A stretch of 59,954 nt of DNA from an uncultured Bacteroidales bacterium (GCA_947166105.1 CAMVCZ010000017.1:1-59954), one strand, 5' to 3'. Shown: positions 24,505 through 33,807, counted from the stretch's first letter. The notes: generated by a model from the letters alone, not told the origin. Made by a program: numbers and translations.

Positions 24505-26835
24505 ATGAAAAGATTTTTCGCTTTCGCCTGTTGTATGTCCTTCGTTTGGGGTATTCAGGCACAGAATTTCAACGGCAAGGTCGTTGACGAAACCAACCAA
24601 TCCGTTCCTTACGCCAATGTGGTGCAGATGAGCCAAGACTCGGCTTTTATTACTGGCAGCGTCACTGATGAAAACGGAACCTTTAAAATGGAGAAGGCGC
24701 AAAACGCGGCCTTGCTGAAGGTGTCGTTTATCGGCTACAAGGACCAATGGCTGCCGCTTTCGGGAACGCAGACCAGTTTGGGCACTATCCAACTTGAACT
24801 TGATGCCGTCAGCCTTAACGAAGTGACGGTCAGCGCGGGGCTGCCCGATGTTTACATTAAAGGTGACGCGCAAGTGACCACGGTCGAGAATAGCATCCTT
24901 GCCGAGGTGGGCGCGGCTGACGATGTGTTGGGCAAGATTCCGGGCATTGCCAAAAACGACGACAAACTGACGGTGTTCGGGAAGGGCGAGCCGTTGGTTT
25001 ACATCAACGGGCGGCAGGTGCGCGACTTCAGCGAATTGGAGCAACTCAACGCCAAGGACATCCAGCGCGTGGAGTTGGTCACCAATCCGGGGGCGAAGTA
25101 TGATGCCACGGTCGGGGCGGTGGTGCGTATCGTCACCAAGAAAAACCCCAATGAGGGTTTGGGCGTGGATGTGCGCTCATCGGTCTATCAATCGGCGGCC
25201 AACACCGATTTGCGCGACATCGTGAGCCTCAACTACCGCAAGAACGGCTGGCAACTGTTGGCCACCGTCGATTACCGCGATATGAAATCTTTGCAGCAGT
25301 CCAGCATCATCCAAGAGAACAAGGTGGAAAACGACTGGCTCCAGCAAAACACTTTGAAGGAAGACACGCGGGACGCCCGCCTTTCCAGCGTGTTTGAGGC
25401 CAACTATTCCTTCAATCCCGACCACATCGTTGGCGTGCGCTACAGCCCTACTTTCTGGGCGGTGATGAACGATTCCGCTTTCATCAACAGTGCGGTCAAG
25501 ATGGACGGAGCCTATTACGACCAGTTGGAAAGCCGCCAACTGCTGAAGTACGATTACGATATGGGGCATCGTGTCAATGCTTTTTATCTCGGCAAGTTGG
25601 GAAACACATCCATCGACTTCAACACCGATTTTCTCAGCAATGGGTACACCGTTTATAATAATGGCATTGAGCACAGTAGCGAGTGGGACGACCGTATCAT
25701 CCAATCGGAAAACCCGGTCAAGAACAGGCTTTTGGCTGGCAAACTGACTTTCAGCACGCCTCTTTTCGGCGGTGAGATTTCGTATGGCGGTCAGGCTTCG
25801 TTCACCTCGCGCCGCGACGATTACATCAGTCATTCGGAGTATGCCGTGACTTCGTTCACACAAATCAAGGACAGAAACCTTGCCGCTTTTGTGGAATACA
25901 GCCACATGGTGCCTTTCAGCGAGACATTGATGGGCATGTTCAGTGTGGGCTGCCGCTACGAGCACGCTGCCTACGACTATTTTGTGCAAGACCAGATCAT
26001 CGATGGCCAAAGCCGCAAGTTCGACCATGTTTTCCCCAGTGCCTCGCTTTCGATGCAAATTGACAAGGTGCAACTCATGGCGAGTTATTCCGCGAAGACC
26101 AGCCGCCCGTCGTACCGTGACTTGCGCAACGCCGTGGAATACATCAACCGCTTCACGTTGCAGACGGGCAATCCCTTTCTTGAACCGAGCCTGACGCATG
26201 ACTACTCGTTGGCTGCGTCATGGAAGTTCCTTCAGTGCTCCATTGGATTTCGGGATGAGCGCAATGTCATTATAGAATGGGCAGAGCCTTTGGACACCGA
26301 CCCGAGCATTTCGGTATTGAAGCCTCAAAACTTCGAGAGGATACCGAGGATGAATTTCATGCTGTCTGCGGCTCCAGAAATTGGGGTCTGGCACCCACAG
26401 TTGTCCCTTGGTTTCAACAAGCAATGGTTTTCCGTCAGCAGCCAAACCGAAACGATTCCGTTGGACAAGATTTCCCCGTTTGGCGTCATCGACAACACTT
26501 TCGTTTTCTCAAAAGGTTGGAAGGCCAATCTTGAATTTGGCTGTGCGGGCAAGGGCTACATGGACAACTATTTCAGGTCCAAGAACATGTGGATTTGCAA
26601 CATGTATGTGCAGAAATCCTTGTTGGACAATGCCATGACGATTACTTTGGGTGTCAATGACCTGTTCAACCAGTCGGGTTATTATTATGACACTTATTAT
26701 CCGACTTTGCGGATTTACAAAAGCGGCACCTACGATTCCCGCGAAGTCTACCTGACTTTGCGCTACCGCCTGAAGGCCAAGGCCAGCAAGTATCGTGGAA
26801 GTTTGGCGGGCGATGAAGAACGGCAGAGGCTGTGA
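24505..26835 (+). CDS. TonB-receptor-like outer-membrane barrel (OMP_b-brl_3 type)
   Basis: A 776-residue outer-membrane protein: signal peptide MKRFFAFACCMSFVWGIQAQ, a carboxypeptidase-regulatory-like domain (about 20-100, NGKVVDETNQSVPYANVVQ), a plug (LGKIPGIAKNDDKLTVFGKG, EPLVYINGRQVRD, about 145-175) and a barrel. The plug-to-barrel motif VELVTNPGAKYDA and the IVTKK strand are the signature of the OMP_b-brl_3 subgroup of TonB-linked proteins. It ends with a short basic tail (DEERQRL) beyond the last strand, which is unusual because barrel proteins normally end at an aromatic residue. Monocistronic, with its own promoter. Ligand unknown. Confidence 0.87.
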   Translation: MKRFFAFACCMSFVWGIQAQNFNGKVVDETNQSVPYANVVQMSQDSAFITGSVTDENGTFKMEKAQNAALLKVSFIGYKDQWLPLSGTQTSLGTIQLELDAVSLNEVTVSAGLPDVYIKGDAQVTTVENSILAEVGAADDVLGKIPGIAKNDDKLTVFGKGEPLVYINGRQVRDFSELEQLNAKDIQRVELVTNPGAKYDATVGAVVRIVTKKNPNEGLGVDVRSSVYQSAANTDLRDIVSLNYRKNGWQLLATVDYRDMKSLQQSSIIQENKVENDWLQQNTLKEDTRDARLSSVFEANYSFNPDHIVGVRYSPTFWAVMNDSAFINSAVKMDGAYYDQLESRQLLKYDYDMGHRVNAFYLGKLGNTSIDFNTDFLSNGYTVYNNGIEHSSEWDDRIIQSENPVKNRLLAGKLTFSTPLFGGEISYGGQASFTSRRDDYISHSEYAVTSFTQIKDRNLAAFVEYSHMVPFSETLMGMFSVGCRYEHAAYDYFVQDQIIDGQSRKFDHVFPSASLSMQIDKVQLMASYSAKTSRPSYRDLRNAVEYINRFTLQTGNPFLEPSLTHDYSLAASWKFLQCSIGFRDERNVIIEWAEPLDTDPSISVLKPQNFERIPRMNFMLSAAPEIGVWHPQLSLGFNKQWFSVSSQTETIPLDKISPFGVIDNTFVFSKGWKANLEFGCAGKGYMDNYFRSKNMWICNMYVQKSLLDNAMTITLGVNDLFNQSGYYYDTYYPTLRIYKSGTYDSREVYLTLRYRLKAKASKYRGSLAGDEERQRL

Positions 26836-26896
26836 TTCATGAACCAAAATCCCACATTTATAAAGTCTGAGATGTCGAAAACTACAAAAAACTAAA

Positions 26897-26966
26897 AGAT
26901 TTAGAGCGAGTATAGCCTATACTTGCTCCAAATCTATGAAAAAATCGGAGATTTGGAGCGAGTATA
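26897..26966. repeat. Three-half-site palindromic array upstream of the second ATPase gene
   Basis: Half-sites of consensus AGATTTRGAGCRAGTATA: direct at 26897-26914, inverted at 26918-26935, direct at 26949-26966. The last two form an 18-base hairpin around a 13-nt loop (ATG, A-run, TCGG). The same block recurs downstream of the gene (28476-28576), and the half-site resembles the one at the first ATPase gene (10945-10995). Confidence 0.88.
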
Positions 26967-26990
26967 AGGGTGTCGTTCTGAAAAAAGATT

Positions 26991-26998
26991 TATCTTTG
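26991..26998 (+). promoter_or_regulatory. Promoter -7 box of the second ATPase gene
   Basis: TATCTTTG, 25 nt downstream of the palindromic array and 25 nt upstream of the ATG at 27024. Confidence 0.65.
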
Positions 26999-27023
26999 CG
27001 GCGTGAACCAAGGAGATAAAGCC

Positions 27024-28469
27024 ATGAACGACAACAGAATCATAGGACGGAAGTATGAGCAGCAACTGCTTGAATCGGTTTGCGAACAGCGCGAGGCACG
27101 AATGGTGGCGGTGTATGGCCGCCGCAGGGTGGGGAAGACCTTCCTCATCAGGGAGTTTTTCCACAACGAGTTCGACTTCATGTTTACCGGCAGTTACGAA
27201 ACCCCGATGGCGGTGCAGTTGTCGCTGTTTCAGAGGGAGTTGCAAAAGCGGTCGGGGCAAGACTTGCGGCGGCCAACCAACTGGTTTGAGGCTTTCGAGC
27301 AACTTCAAGCCTATTTGGGCAGCCTCAGAAAAGAGCGCATCGTCGTGTTTTTCGATGAGTTGCCTTGGATGGACACGCCCAAATCCAAGTTCCTGACGGC
27401 CTTCAGCTATTTCTGGAACTCGTGGGCTTCCACCCGCGACGGACTGAAACTCTTTATCTGCGGCAGTTCCACCTCGTGGATGATGAACAAGGTCATCGGC
27501 GACAAGGGCGGACTCTACAACCGTTGCTCGCGCACCATCTATCTTGCTCCGTTCACCTTGGGCGAGATGGAGGCGCAGTTGGAGCAGAAAGGCATCGTTT
27601 GGACGCGCTACCAAATCACCGAGGCCTACATGATTTTCGGCGGCATACCTTATTATATAGACATGCTCGACAAAAGCCTCACCTTCGCCCAAAACATCGA
27701 CAGGCTCTTTTTCGCCGATGGCGCACCGTTGCGCACGGAATACAATTTCCTGTTCCGCTCGCTGTTCAAGGACTCCACGATGGCCCGTCAGGTGGTTGAG
27801 GAATTGGTCGGCAACGGGAAAGGCATGACGCAGCAAGAGTTGAAGGAAGCACTCAAATTGCCTTCGGGCGGCGCATTGACCAAGACCTTGAAAGACTTGC
27901 AACTCTGCGATTTCATCCGCTCCTATTCCTCGATGGGGAGGAAGTCGAAGGGCATGTTGTATCAACTCACCGACTTGTTCACTTTGTTCCATCTTCGCTT
28001 CGTGGCCAAACATTCGGGGCAAGACGGCCAATATTGGAGCAACCTCGACGAACATACCCACGACGCTTGGGCGGGCTATGCCTTCGAGCGGGTTTGCCTG
28101 CATCATATTCCGCAGATTAAGAAGAAGTTAGGGATTTCAGGCGTTTTGACTAATGCCTACGGATGGAGTACGAAACCTATGGTGGACGAGGACGAAACCG
28201 AGTGGGAAGGCGCACAAATCGACCTGCTTTTGAGCCGCGCCGACGATGTGATTAACATTTGCGAGATGAAATACAGCAAACATTCCTACACCATTACTGA
28301 CGACTACAGCAAACGCCTGAGAACCAAGATGTCAGTCTTTCGACACCACACGAAAACCAAGGCTGCGCTACACCTGACGTTCATCACCACCTTTGGGCTA
28401 ACGCATAACAAGTATTGGGGCATGGCGCAAAGCGAAGTCATGATGGACGACCTGTTCAAGTTGCCATAA
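27024..28469 (+). CDS. AAA ATPase (ATPase_2 type) with C-terminal PD-(D/E)XK-like domain, paralogue
   Basis: A 481-residue homologue of the protein at 11057-12487. Walker A GRRRVGKT (32-39), Walker B VVFFDELPWMD (D111/E112), sensor ICGSSTSW, a winged-helix-like segment (KGMTQQELKEALKLPSGG, about 265-285) and nuclease-like residues E355 (YAFERV), D400 (AQIDLLL) and E414-x-K416 (CEMKYS). ATG 27024 is preceded by AAGGAG at 27010-27015, while the GTG at 27003 sits at the likely transcription start. It lies alone between two palindromic repeat arrays, unlike any neighbour. Possible roles are a DNA-acting defence ATPase or a self-controlled selfish gene; neither is established for the family. Confidence 0.9.
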   Translation: MNDNRIIGRKYEQQLLESVCEQREARMVAVYGRRRVGKTFLIREFFHNEFDFMFTGSYETPMAVQLSLFQRELQKRSGQDLRRPTNWFEAFEQLQAYLGSLRKERIVVFFDELPWMDTPKSKFLTAFSYFWNSWASTRDGLKLFICGSSTSWMMNKVIGDKGGLYNRCSRTIYLAPFTLGEMEAQLEQKGIVWTRYQITEAYMIFGGIPYYIDMLDKSLTFAQNIDRLFFADGAPLRTEYNFLFRSLFKDSTMARQVVEELVGNGKGMTQQELKEALKLPSGGALTKTLKDLQLCDFIRSYSSMGRKSKGMLYQLTDLFTLFHLRFVAKHSGQDGQYWSNLDEHTHDAWAGYAFERVCLHHIPQIKKKLGISGVLTNAYGWSTKPMVDEDETEWEGAQIDLLLSRADDVINICEMKYSKHSYTITDDYSKRLRTKMSVFRHHTKTKAALHLTFITTFGLTHNKYWGMAQSEVMMDDLFKLP

Positions 28470-28475
28470 GGTGCT

Positions 28476-28576
28476 TATACTTGCTCCAAATCATACAAAA
28501 TTCGCAAGATTTGGAGCAACTATAGCTTATACTTGCTCCAAATCTATGAAAAATTCGGAGATTTGGAGAAACTATA
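28476..28576. repeat. Four-half-site palindromic array downstream of the second ATPase gene
   Basis: Half-sites inverted at 28476-28492, direct at 28507-28524, inverted at 28528-28545, direct at 28559-28576; they form two successive hairpins. The segment 28525-28580 matches 26915-26970 over nearly its whole length, including the loop, so the gene is enclosed by a direct repeat of about 55 bp made of palindromes. Confidence 0.88.
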
Positions 28577-28642
28577 AGGGTATTCCTCAATGTTGGCAAA
28601 ATCAATTTTCTGCTTTTCTGTCGTTTTGTCTGCAATTTTCAT

Positions 28643-28650
28643 TACCTTTG
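28643..28650 (+). promoter_or_regulatory. Promoter -7 box of the glycosyltransferase-pyrC operon
   Basis: TACCTTTG, 28 nt upstream of the ATG at 28679. Confidence 0.6.
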
Positions 28651-28678
28651 CGCGTTGATAGGAAAACGAACTTGGTTT

Positions 28679-29413
28679 ATGTCAGAGAATTTGGTCATCA
28701 TCCCGACTTACAAGGAAAAGGAGAACATCGAGAACATCATTCGCTACGTCTTCAACCTGCCGATGGCGTTCGATATTCTGATTATCGACGACAACAGCCC
28801 CGACGGCACCGCCGACATCGTGAAAACGCTGATGACAGAGTTCGGCGACCGCTTGTTTATGATTCAAAGGGCAGGCAAGTTGGGCCTTGGAACGGCTTAC
28901 ATCACGGGCTTCAAGTGGGCCTTGGAGCGTGAGTATCAGTATGTTTTCGAGATGGATGCCGACTTCTCACACAATCCCGACGACTTGTCGCGACTGCACG
29001 ATGCTTGCGCAAATGGTGCTGATTTGGCTGTTGGGTCGCGCTATAAGACGGGTGTCAATGTGGTCAATTGGCCGATGGGTCGCGTCTTGATGTCGTATTA
29101 CGCTTCGGCATACGTGCGTTTCGTCACACGGATGCAGGTGCGCGACACCACCGCAGGCTTTGTGTGCTACACACGCAAAGTGCTCGAAACCATCGACTTG
29201 GATAGAATCAAGTTCGTTGGCTATGCCTTCCAAATCGAGATGAAATACACCGCTTGGAAACTCGGCTTCAAGATTGAGGAGGTGCCAATCATCTTCACCG
29301 ACCGCCGCGAAGGTCAGTCGAAGATGAGCAAAGGTATCTTCAAGGAAGCCGTTTTCGGGGTCATCAATCTGCGTTGGAGGGGTTTGACAGGAAAGATAAA
29401 ACCGAGAAAATGA
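28679..29413 (+). CDS. Polyprenyl-phosphate mannosyl/glycosyltransferase (GT2, DPM1-like)
   Basis: Transfers a sugar (typically mannose from GDP-mannose) to a polyprenyl phosphate at the cytoplasmic membrane, giving a lipid-linked donor for glycan or protein glycosylation. The 244-residue single-domain GT-A enzyme shows VIIPTYKEKENIENII at the start, the nucleotide-binding DDNSPDGT, the metal-binding DADFSHNPDD, the acceptor-loop GSRYKTGV and the conserved DRREGQSKMS near the end. It lacks the C-terminal membrane helices of some relatives, as is usual for the soluble DPM1-type. The ATGA overlap with pyrC shows they are cotranscribed. An in-frame TTG at 28655 is rejected. Confidence 0.9.
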   Translation: MSENLVIIPTYKEKENIENIIRYVFNLPMAFDILIIDDNSPDGTADIVKTLMTEFGDRLFMIQRAGKLGLGTAYITGFKWALEREYQYVFEMDADFSHNPDDLSRLHDACANGADLAVGSRYKTGVNVVNWPMGRVLMSYYASAYVRFVTRMQVRDTTAGFVCYTRKVLETIDLDRIKFVGYAFQIEMKYTAWKLGFKIEEVPIIFTDRREGQSKMSKGIFKEAVFGVINLRWRGLTGKIKPRK

Positions 29414-30810
29414 ACTATCTTATTAAAAATGCGACACTTGTCAACGAAGGCCAGACCTTCGTGGCAAGTGTTTTTGTTTCTGACGGCAAGATTGCCAAGA
29501 TTATTCGAGAAGGTCAGGACCCTGAGCCTGTCGAAGGGTCGATTGATTCTGAAACGGCGTTTCGACAAGCTCAACGGCCTTCAACACAAGTCATTGATGC
29601 ACAAGGCAAATACCTCATTCCGGGCATCATCGATGAGCATGTGCATTTCCGCGAGCCGGGCTTGACCTACAAGGGGGACATCTACACCGAAAGCCATGCA
29701 GCCGTGGCCGGAGGCGTGACCTCGTTTATGGACATGCCCAACACCGACCCACAAACCACAACGCAAGAGCTTCTGCAACAGAAGTTTGACCTTGCCGCTG
29801 AAAAGTCGTTGGCCAACTATTCCTTCTATTTGGGCGCGACCAACGACAACCTCGCCGAAATCATCAAAACCGACCCTAAGAAAGTCTGTGGTATCAAGGT
29901 TTTTATGGGTAGTAGCACGGGCAACATGCTTGTTGATCAGGATGAGGTTTTGGAAGCCATTTTCAAGGAGTCGCCCTGCCTGATTGCCGCGCATTGCGAG
30001 GACGAGGAACTTATCAAGCACAACTCAGAATTGTATGCAGAGATGGTGGAAAGGGACATTGTGGAGCCAAAAGCCCCCTTGCATCCCAAGATTCGCACCG
30101 AAATGGCTTGCTACTTGTCATCCTCAAAGGCCGTCGATTTGGCTGCGAAAACGAATGCCAAACTCCATATCCTACATGTTTCCACGGCAAAGGAATTGGA
30201 ATTGTTTAGGAATGACATTCCGTTGAAAGACAAAAAGATAACGGCGGAAACTTGCCCGCACTACCTTCGTTTTTGTGATGATGACTACAGGAAAATGAAA
30301 TTCAGCATCAAGTGCAATCCGGCCATCAAGTCGGAAAAGAACAAGGTTGCGCTGATGGAAGCCTTACAAATCGGACTGATTGACACCATCGCTTCCGACC
30401 ACGCGCCGCATCGCCGCAACGAGAAATACACGGGCAATTATTTCACGAGCAAGTCTGGATTTGCGTCCATCCAACATTCGTTGGAAGTGATGCTCGAATG
30501 GGTTCTTGATGGTATGCTGACATTCCCGCAAGTGGTGCAGTGGTTGTGCCACAATCCGGCCATTTTGTATCAAATCGACCGCCGGGGCTTCATCCGCGAA
30601 GGCTATCACGCAGATTTGGCGCTCGTGGATTTGAACGACCGACATGTGATTTCAACCGCCAACGAGTTCACTAAGTGCCATTGGACACCCTACAAGCGCA
30701 TGTGGATTCGTTCCCGCGTTTCGCACACCTTCGTGAACGGCAATTTGGTGTATGAAAACGGTGAGTTCCACGATGAAAGTCGGGGAGAAAGACTGGTGTT
30801 TAACAGATAA
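29410..30810 (+). CDS. pyrC: Dihydroorotase, carrying an in-frame repeat insertion
   Basis: Third step of pyrimidine biosynthesis: cyclises carbamoyl aspartate to dihydroorotate. The 466-residue protein has the metal-binding DEHVHFREPGL, MDMPNT, the catalytic-site segment GSSTGNMLV, the His motif in HILHVSTAKE and the IASDHAPHRR loop. Start at ATG 29410 overlaps the previous stop by four bases. Between about residues 37 and 60 lies PEPVEGSIDS...FRQAQRPSTQ, the translation of a short inverted repeat (29521-29577) inserted between two strands of the small beta-domain; it lies away from the active-site motifs, so activity is probably retained. Operon with the upstream glycosyltransferase and the MORN lipoprotein downstream. 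Confidence 0.93.
   Translation: MNYLIKNATLVNEGQTFVASVFVSDGKIAKIIREGQDPEPVEGSIDSETAFRQAQRPSTQVIDAQGKYLIPGIIDEHVHFREPGLTYKGDIYTESHAAVAGGVTSFMDMPNTDPQTTTQELLQQKFDLAAEKSLANYSFYLGATNDNLAEIIKTDPKKVCGIKVFMGSSTGNMLVDQDEVLEAIFKESPCLIAAHCEDEELIKHNSELYAEMVERDIVEPKAPLHPKIRTEMACYLSSSKAVDLAAKTNAKLHILHVSTAKELELFRNDIPLKDKKITAETCPHYLRFCDDDYRKMKFSIKCNPAIKSEKNKVALMEALQIGLIDTIASDHAPHRRNEKYTGNYFTSKSGFASIQHSLEVMLEWVLDGMLTFPQVVQWLCHNPAILYQIDRRGFIREGYHADLALVDLNDRHVISTANEFTKCHWTPYKRMWIRSRVSHTFVNGNLVYENGEFHDESRGERLVFNR
29521..29577. repeat. Inverted-repeat element inside pyrC
   Basis: CCTGAGCCTGTCGAAGG (29521-29537) and GTTTCGACAAGCTCAACGG (29559-29577) are imperfect inverted arms (shared core GAGCYTGTCGAA). The reading frame stays open through the element. 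Confidence 0.8.
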
Positions 30811-30822
30811 AACAAACTGAAA

Positions 30823-31239
30823 ATGAGAAAGATATTCCTTGTTTTTTGCACGATGTTGTTTTTGGCCTCTTGCACGGCGCAATTGACTGAAAAAGTGGAA
30901 GTTTCTTTTCCAAGCGGCAAGCCGCAGGTTGTCAGGTATTATGACAAGCACAACAACTGCGTGAAGGAAAGCGAGTATTACGAGACAGGGCAGGTGAAGA
31001 TGGAAGGCGGCATGAAAGACGGCAAGATGGAGGGGAAATGGAAGGCCTATTTTCCTGACGGGCGCGTGCAAAGCATCGGCTTTTTCAGCAACGGGCTGCG
31101 CACGGGCGAGGCTACGGTTTGGCAAGAAAACGGCAACCTATACCAAGAAGGTTTCTACAAGGAAGGCAAGCACTGCGGCAAGTGGAAATTCTACGACGAG
31201 CAGGGCAACCTCCTGAAGGAAGTGGATTTCGGCGAATGA
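30823..31239 (+). CDS. MORN-repeat lipoprotein (YwqK-like)
   Basis: A 138-residue predicted lipoprotein: signal peptide MRKIFLVFCTMLFLASC with lipobox LASC, followed by MORN/YwqK-type repeats (YYETGQVKMEGGMKDGKMEG, WKAYFPDGRVQSIGFFSNG, WQENGNLYQEGFYKEGKHCG, WKFYDEQGNLLKEV). Such repeats form extended beta-hairpins that bind proteins or lipids; YwqK relatives are listed as antitoxin-like, but nothing here supports that role. It follows pyrC by 12 nt, probably cotranscribed, and converges with the patatin gene. Confidence 0.8.
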   Translation: MRKIFLVFCTMLFLASCTAQLTEKVEVSFPSGKPQVVRYYDKHNNCVKESEYYETGQVKMEGGMKDGKMEGKWKAYFPDGRVQSIGFFSNGLRTGEATVWQENGNLYQEGFYKEGKHCGKWKFYDEQGNLLKEVDFGE

Positions 31240-31242
31240 GGC

Positions 31243-32265
31243 TCATTTGTTGGCCTTCTCCGATTCATCGTTGAACCAATCCAGATATTTTTCCGTGTGC
31301 TTGATGCCTGATTGCACAAGTTCCTCCTTCTTTTCATCTTTAATGTTGAAGTCGATGGAGCTGACCCCCAAAGAGTCGATATAAATCGTGCGCTGCCAGT
31401 CGTCGTTGTGCAAATGCACATTGTTTTGGAAGTCGATGAGGGTATTAAGCAAAGCCTTTGTGTAGTCAAAGAAATCCTCGATTTCCCGGATGGGAGGTTC
31501 TGCGTTGTCGCGGAACATGGCAATTTCGGCTTCGGAGTCCAAACGGAATCCTAACGTTTCCTTGTTGTAGACATAATCGGAAATTTTGCGGGGCTTGTCC
31601 TTGAGCGTTTCGTTGATTTCTTCGTAATACTCTGTGCGTACATGATTGGTTTTCACATATTTCAGACGGTCGAAGACCTTGATGGAGTAGTTGTCTAACA
31701 GACCGCCGTCCACATAAACATCGCCACGCATACCGCGCACGGCAGCGAAAAACAGTGGGATGGACATGGAGATTCGGGCGGCATCTGCCACGCAAAGGTT
31801 TGGCGTGTGTTCGCGGGAGAAAATTTCGGAAAAACCTGTTGACAAGTTGCTGCCAATCAGGAAAATGTCCCTGAATGGATAACCTTCTTTCTTGAGTTTG
31901 TAGATGTCCTCAAACGTGGATTCGCTGTTGCCGGTCTTTTCTTTGATATAGTTTCCCATCAACTTGCGGAAAAAGTCGCCTTTGTACCAGCCAAAATCGT
32001 TGAGTAAGCGACTGGTGTTGCGGATGAAGCCCCAAGAACTATCCATGAATTCCTTGAAATCGAGGTTCCAAAGGATGTTTCTCAGGTCTTCGGTGTTGTA
32101 GCCCAATCCGACGAGAACGGCAACCATCGCGCCTGCTGATGTGCCAGCCACACGCTGGATGTTCTTCAGGATTTTTTCTCTTTCAAGGACTTCGAGGGCG
32201 CCCACGTAGGCAATGCCTTTCACGCCGCCGCCCTCGAAGACGAGATTTTTGAATTTGTATGCCAT
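31243..32265 (-). CDS. Patatin-like phospholipase
   Basis: A 340-residue serine lipid acyl hydrolase with a Ser-Asp dyad: oxyanion-hole glycines EGGGVKG (11-17), nucleophile S43 in GTSAG, and Asp186 in the VYVDGGLLDN motif. No signal peptide is visible, so it should act on the inner face of the membrane or in the cytoplasm. The C-terminal third is helical and charged (DEKKEELVQSGIKH). It lies 27 nt after cysS on the same strand and is likely cotranscribed with it. In some bacteria patatins are effectors of anti-phage systems (e.g. CapV), but no cyclase gene is near, so a lipid-turnover role is more likely. Confidence 0.9.
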   Translation of the reverse strand: MAYKFKNLVFEGGGVKGIAYVGALEVLEREKILKNIQRVAGTSAGAMVAVLVGLGYNTEDLRNILWNLDFKEFMDSSWGFIRNTSRLLNDFGWYKGDFFRKLMGNYIKEKTGNSESTFEDIYKLKKEGYPFRDIFLIGSNLSTGFSEIFSREHTPNLCVADAARISMSIPLFFAAVRGMRGDVYVDGGLLDNYSIKVFDRLKYVKTNHVRTEYYEEINETLKDKPRKISDYVYNKETLGFRLDSEAEIAMFRDNAEPPIREIEDFFDYTKALLNTLIDFQNNVHLHNDDWQRTIYIDSLGVSSIDFNIKDEKKEELVQSGIKHTEKYLDWFNDESEKANK

Positions 32266-32292
32266 ATTATTGATTTTTTTGGGTTAAGTATC

Positions 32293-33783
32293 TTAATCCA
32301 CAACCCAACTCGTGCCTTCCTTGCCGTCCTTCAAAGTGATGTGAAGTTTGGCCAATTCGTCACGAATCTTGTCTGAAGTGGCCCAGTCCTTGTTGGCGCG
32401 GGCTTGCTTGCGGATGTCGATGATGGTCTGCATCAAGCCATCGACGAGGGCACCGCTGCCGTCGGAGGCGTTGCTTTCCACGAGGCCGAGAATGTCGAAG
32501 ACGAAATCTTGGAACAACTTGTTGAGCAAAGCCAGTTCTTCGGCGTTGATTTGTGCCTTTCCGTCCTTCACGGTGTTCACGATGCGCACGGCCTCAAAGA
32601 GGTTCGCGATGACGATGGGGCTGTTGAAGTCGTCGTTCATGGCATCGTAGCAGGCATCTACAATCTTTTGGATGTCAAGAGGTTGTGCGCCATCGGTGGC
32701 TTTCAAGGTCTTGGCGGCTTTCACGGCTTCCATCAGGCGGTTGTAGCCCTTTTCGGCGGCTTGTAGGGCTTCGTTCGAGAAGTCCAAGGTGCTGCGGTAG
32801 TGGGCTTGCAGGATGAAGAAGCGGATGGTCATGGGGCTGTAGGGCTGCGCAATCATCTCCTCGCCCTTAGCGTTGATGTGGCTGCCGTTGAAGAACTCAT
32901 CCAAAGTGATGAAGTTGCCGAGCGACTTGCCCATCTTTTGTCCGCCGATGGTGATCATGTTGTTGTGCATCCAATAGGTGACGGGCTGCTTGCCGTTGGC
33001 CGCCACGCTCTGCGCAATCTCCGACTCGTGGTGAGGGAACATGAGGTCCATGCCGCCGCCGTGGATGTCGAAAGTTTCGCCGAGATATTTGCAACCCATC
33101 GCCGAGCACTCCATGTGCCAGCCCGGGAAACCGTCGCTCCAAGGCGAAGGCCAGCGCATGATGTGCTTAGGTTCAGCCTTTTTCCACAAAGCGAAATCGA
33201 CGGGGTTGTGTTTCTCCTCTTGGCCGCTCAGTTCGCGCGTGGTGTTGAGCATTTCCTCAAAGTTGCGTCCCGAAAGGATGCCGTAGGGGTGCTCCTTGTT
33301 ATATTTCTCGATGTCGAAATACACCGAGCCGTTCTCCACGTAGGCATAGCCGTGGTCGAGGATTTTCTGCACCATGGCAATCTGCTCGATGATGTGTCCC
33401 GAAGCGTGAGGCTCAATCGAGGGGCGCAACACGTTCAGCTTGTCCATCGCGGCGTGGTAGCGGTTGGTGTAATATTGAGCCACCTCCATCGGTTCGAGGT
33501 TTTCGAGGCGGGCTTTCTTCGCGATTTTGTCCTCGCCTTCGTCGGCATCGTGCTCCAAATGACCCACATCGGTGATGTTGCGCACATAGCGGACTTTGTA
33601 GCCAAGATGTTGCAAATACCTGAAAACCAAGTCAAAAGTGATGGCTGGACGAGCATGGCCGAGGTGTGCGTCCCCATAAACGGTGGGACCGCAGACATAC
33701 ATGCCCACATGCGGGGCGTTCAAAGGCTTGAAAGGTTGCTTGCAGCGCGAGAGGCTGTTGTAAATATATAAGGTGCCGTTCAT
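32293..33783 (-). CDS. cysS: Cysteinyl-tRNA synthetase
   Basis: Charges tRNA-Cys with cysteine; class I aminoacyl-tRNA synthetase. The 496-residue protein has the Zn-binding Cys in [10 protein letters not shown] (C31), the HIGH motif as HLGHAR (40-45), the second Zn site around GWHMECSAM and the following [14 protein letters not shown], and the KMSKS loop as KMGKS, then a C-terminal helical DALR-type anticodon domain. Start at ATG 33783 is chosen over 33810 because it opens the conserved N-terminal strand and lies 24 nt after the promoter box. Confidence 0.97.
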   Translation of the reverse strand: MNGTLYIYNSLSRCKQPFKPLNAPHVGMYVCGPTVYGDAHLGHARPAITFDLVFRYLQHLGYKVRYVRNITDVGHLEHDADEGEDKIAKKARLENLEPMEVAQYYTNRYHAAMDKLNVLRPSIEPHASGHIIEQIAMVQKILDHGYAYVENGSVYFDIEKYNKEHPYGILSGRNFEEMLNTTRELSGQEEKHNPVDFALWKKAEPKHIMRWPSPWSDGFPGWHMECSAMGCKYLGETFDIHGGGMDLMFPHHESEIAQSVAANGKQPVTYWMHNNMITIGGQKMGKSLGNFITLDEFFNGSHINAKGEEMIAQPYSPMTIRFFILQAHYRSTLDFSNEALQAAEKGYNRLMEAVKAAKTLKATDGAQPLDIQKIVDACYDAMNDDFNSPIVIANLFEAVRIVNTVKDGKAQINAEELALLNKLFQDFVFDILGLVESNASDGSGALVDGLMQTIIDIRKQARANKDWATSDKIRDELAKLHITLKDGKEGTSWVVD

Positions 33784-33807
33784 CTTTGTTGGATTTTGAA
33801 TTTTGTG

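Noticed and set aside
26897..28576. Considered as an insertion sequence with terminal inverted repeats
   Set aside because: The encoded protein is an AAA ATPase without transposase motifs, and the flanking arrays are direct repeats of palindromes, not simple terminal inverted repeats.
31243..32265. Considered as a CBASS effector because it is a patatin
   Set aside because: No CD-NTase cyclase or accessory genes adjacent; it is coupled to cysS and looks like a housekeeping lipase.
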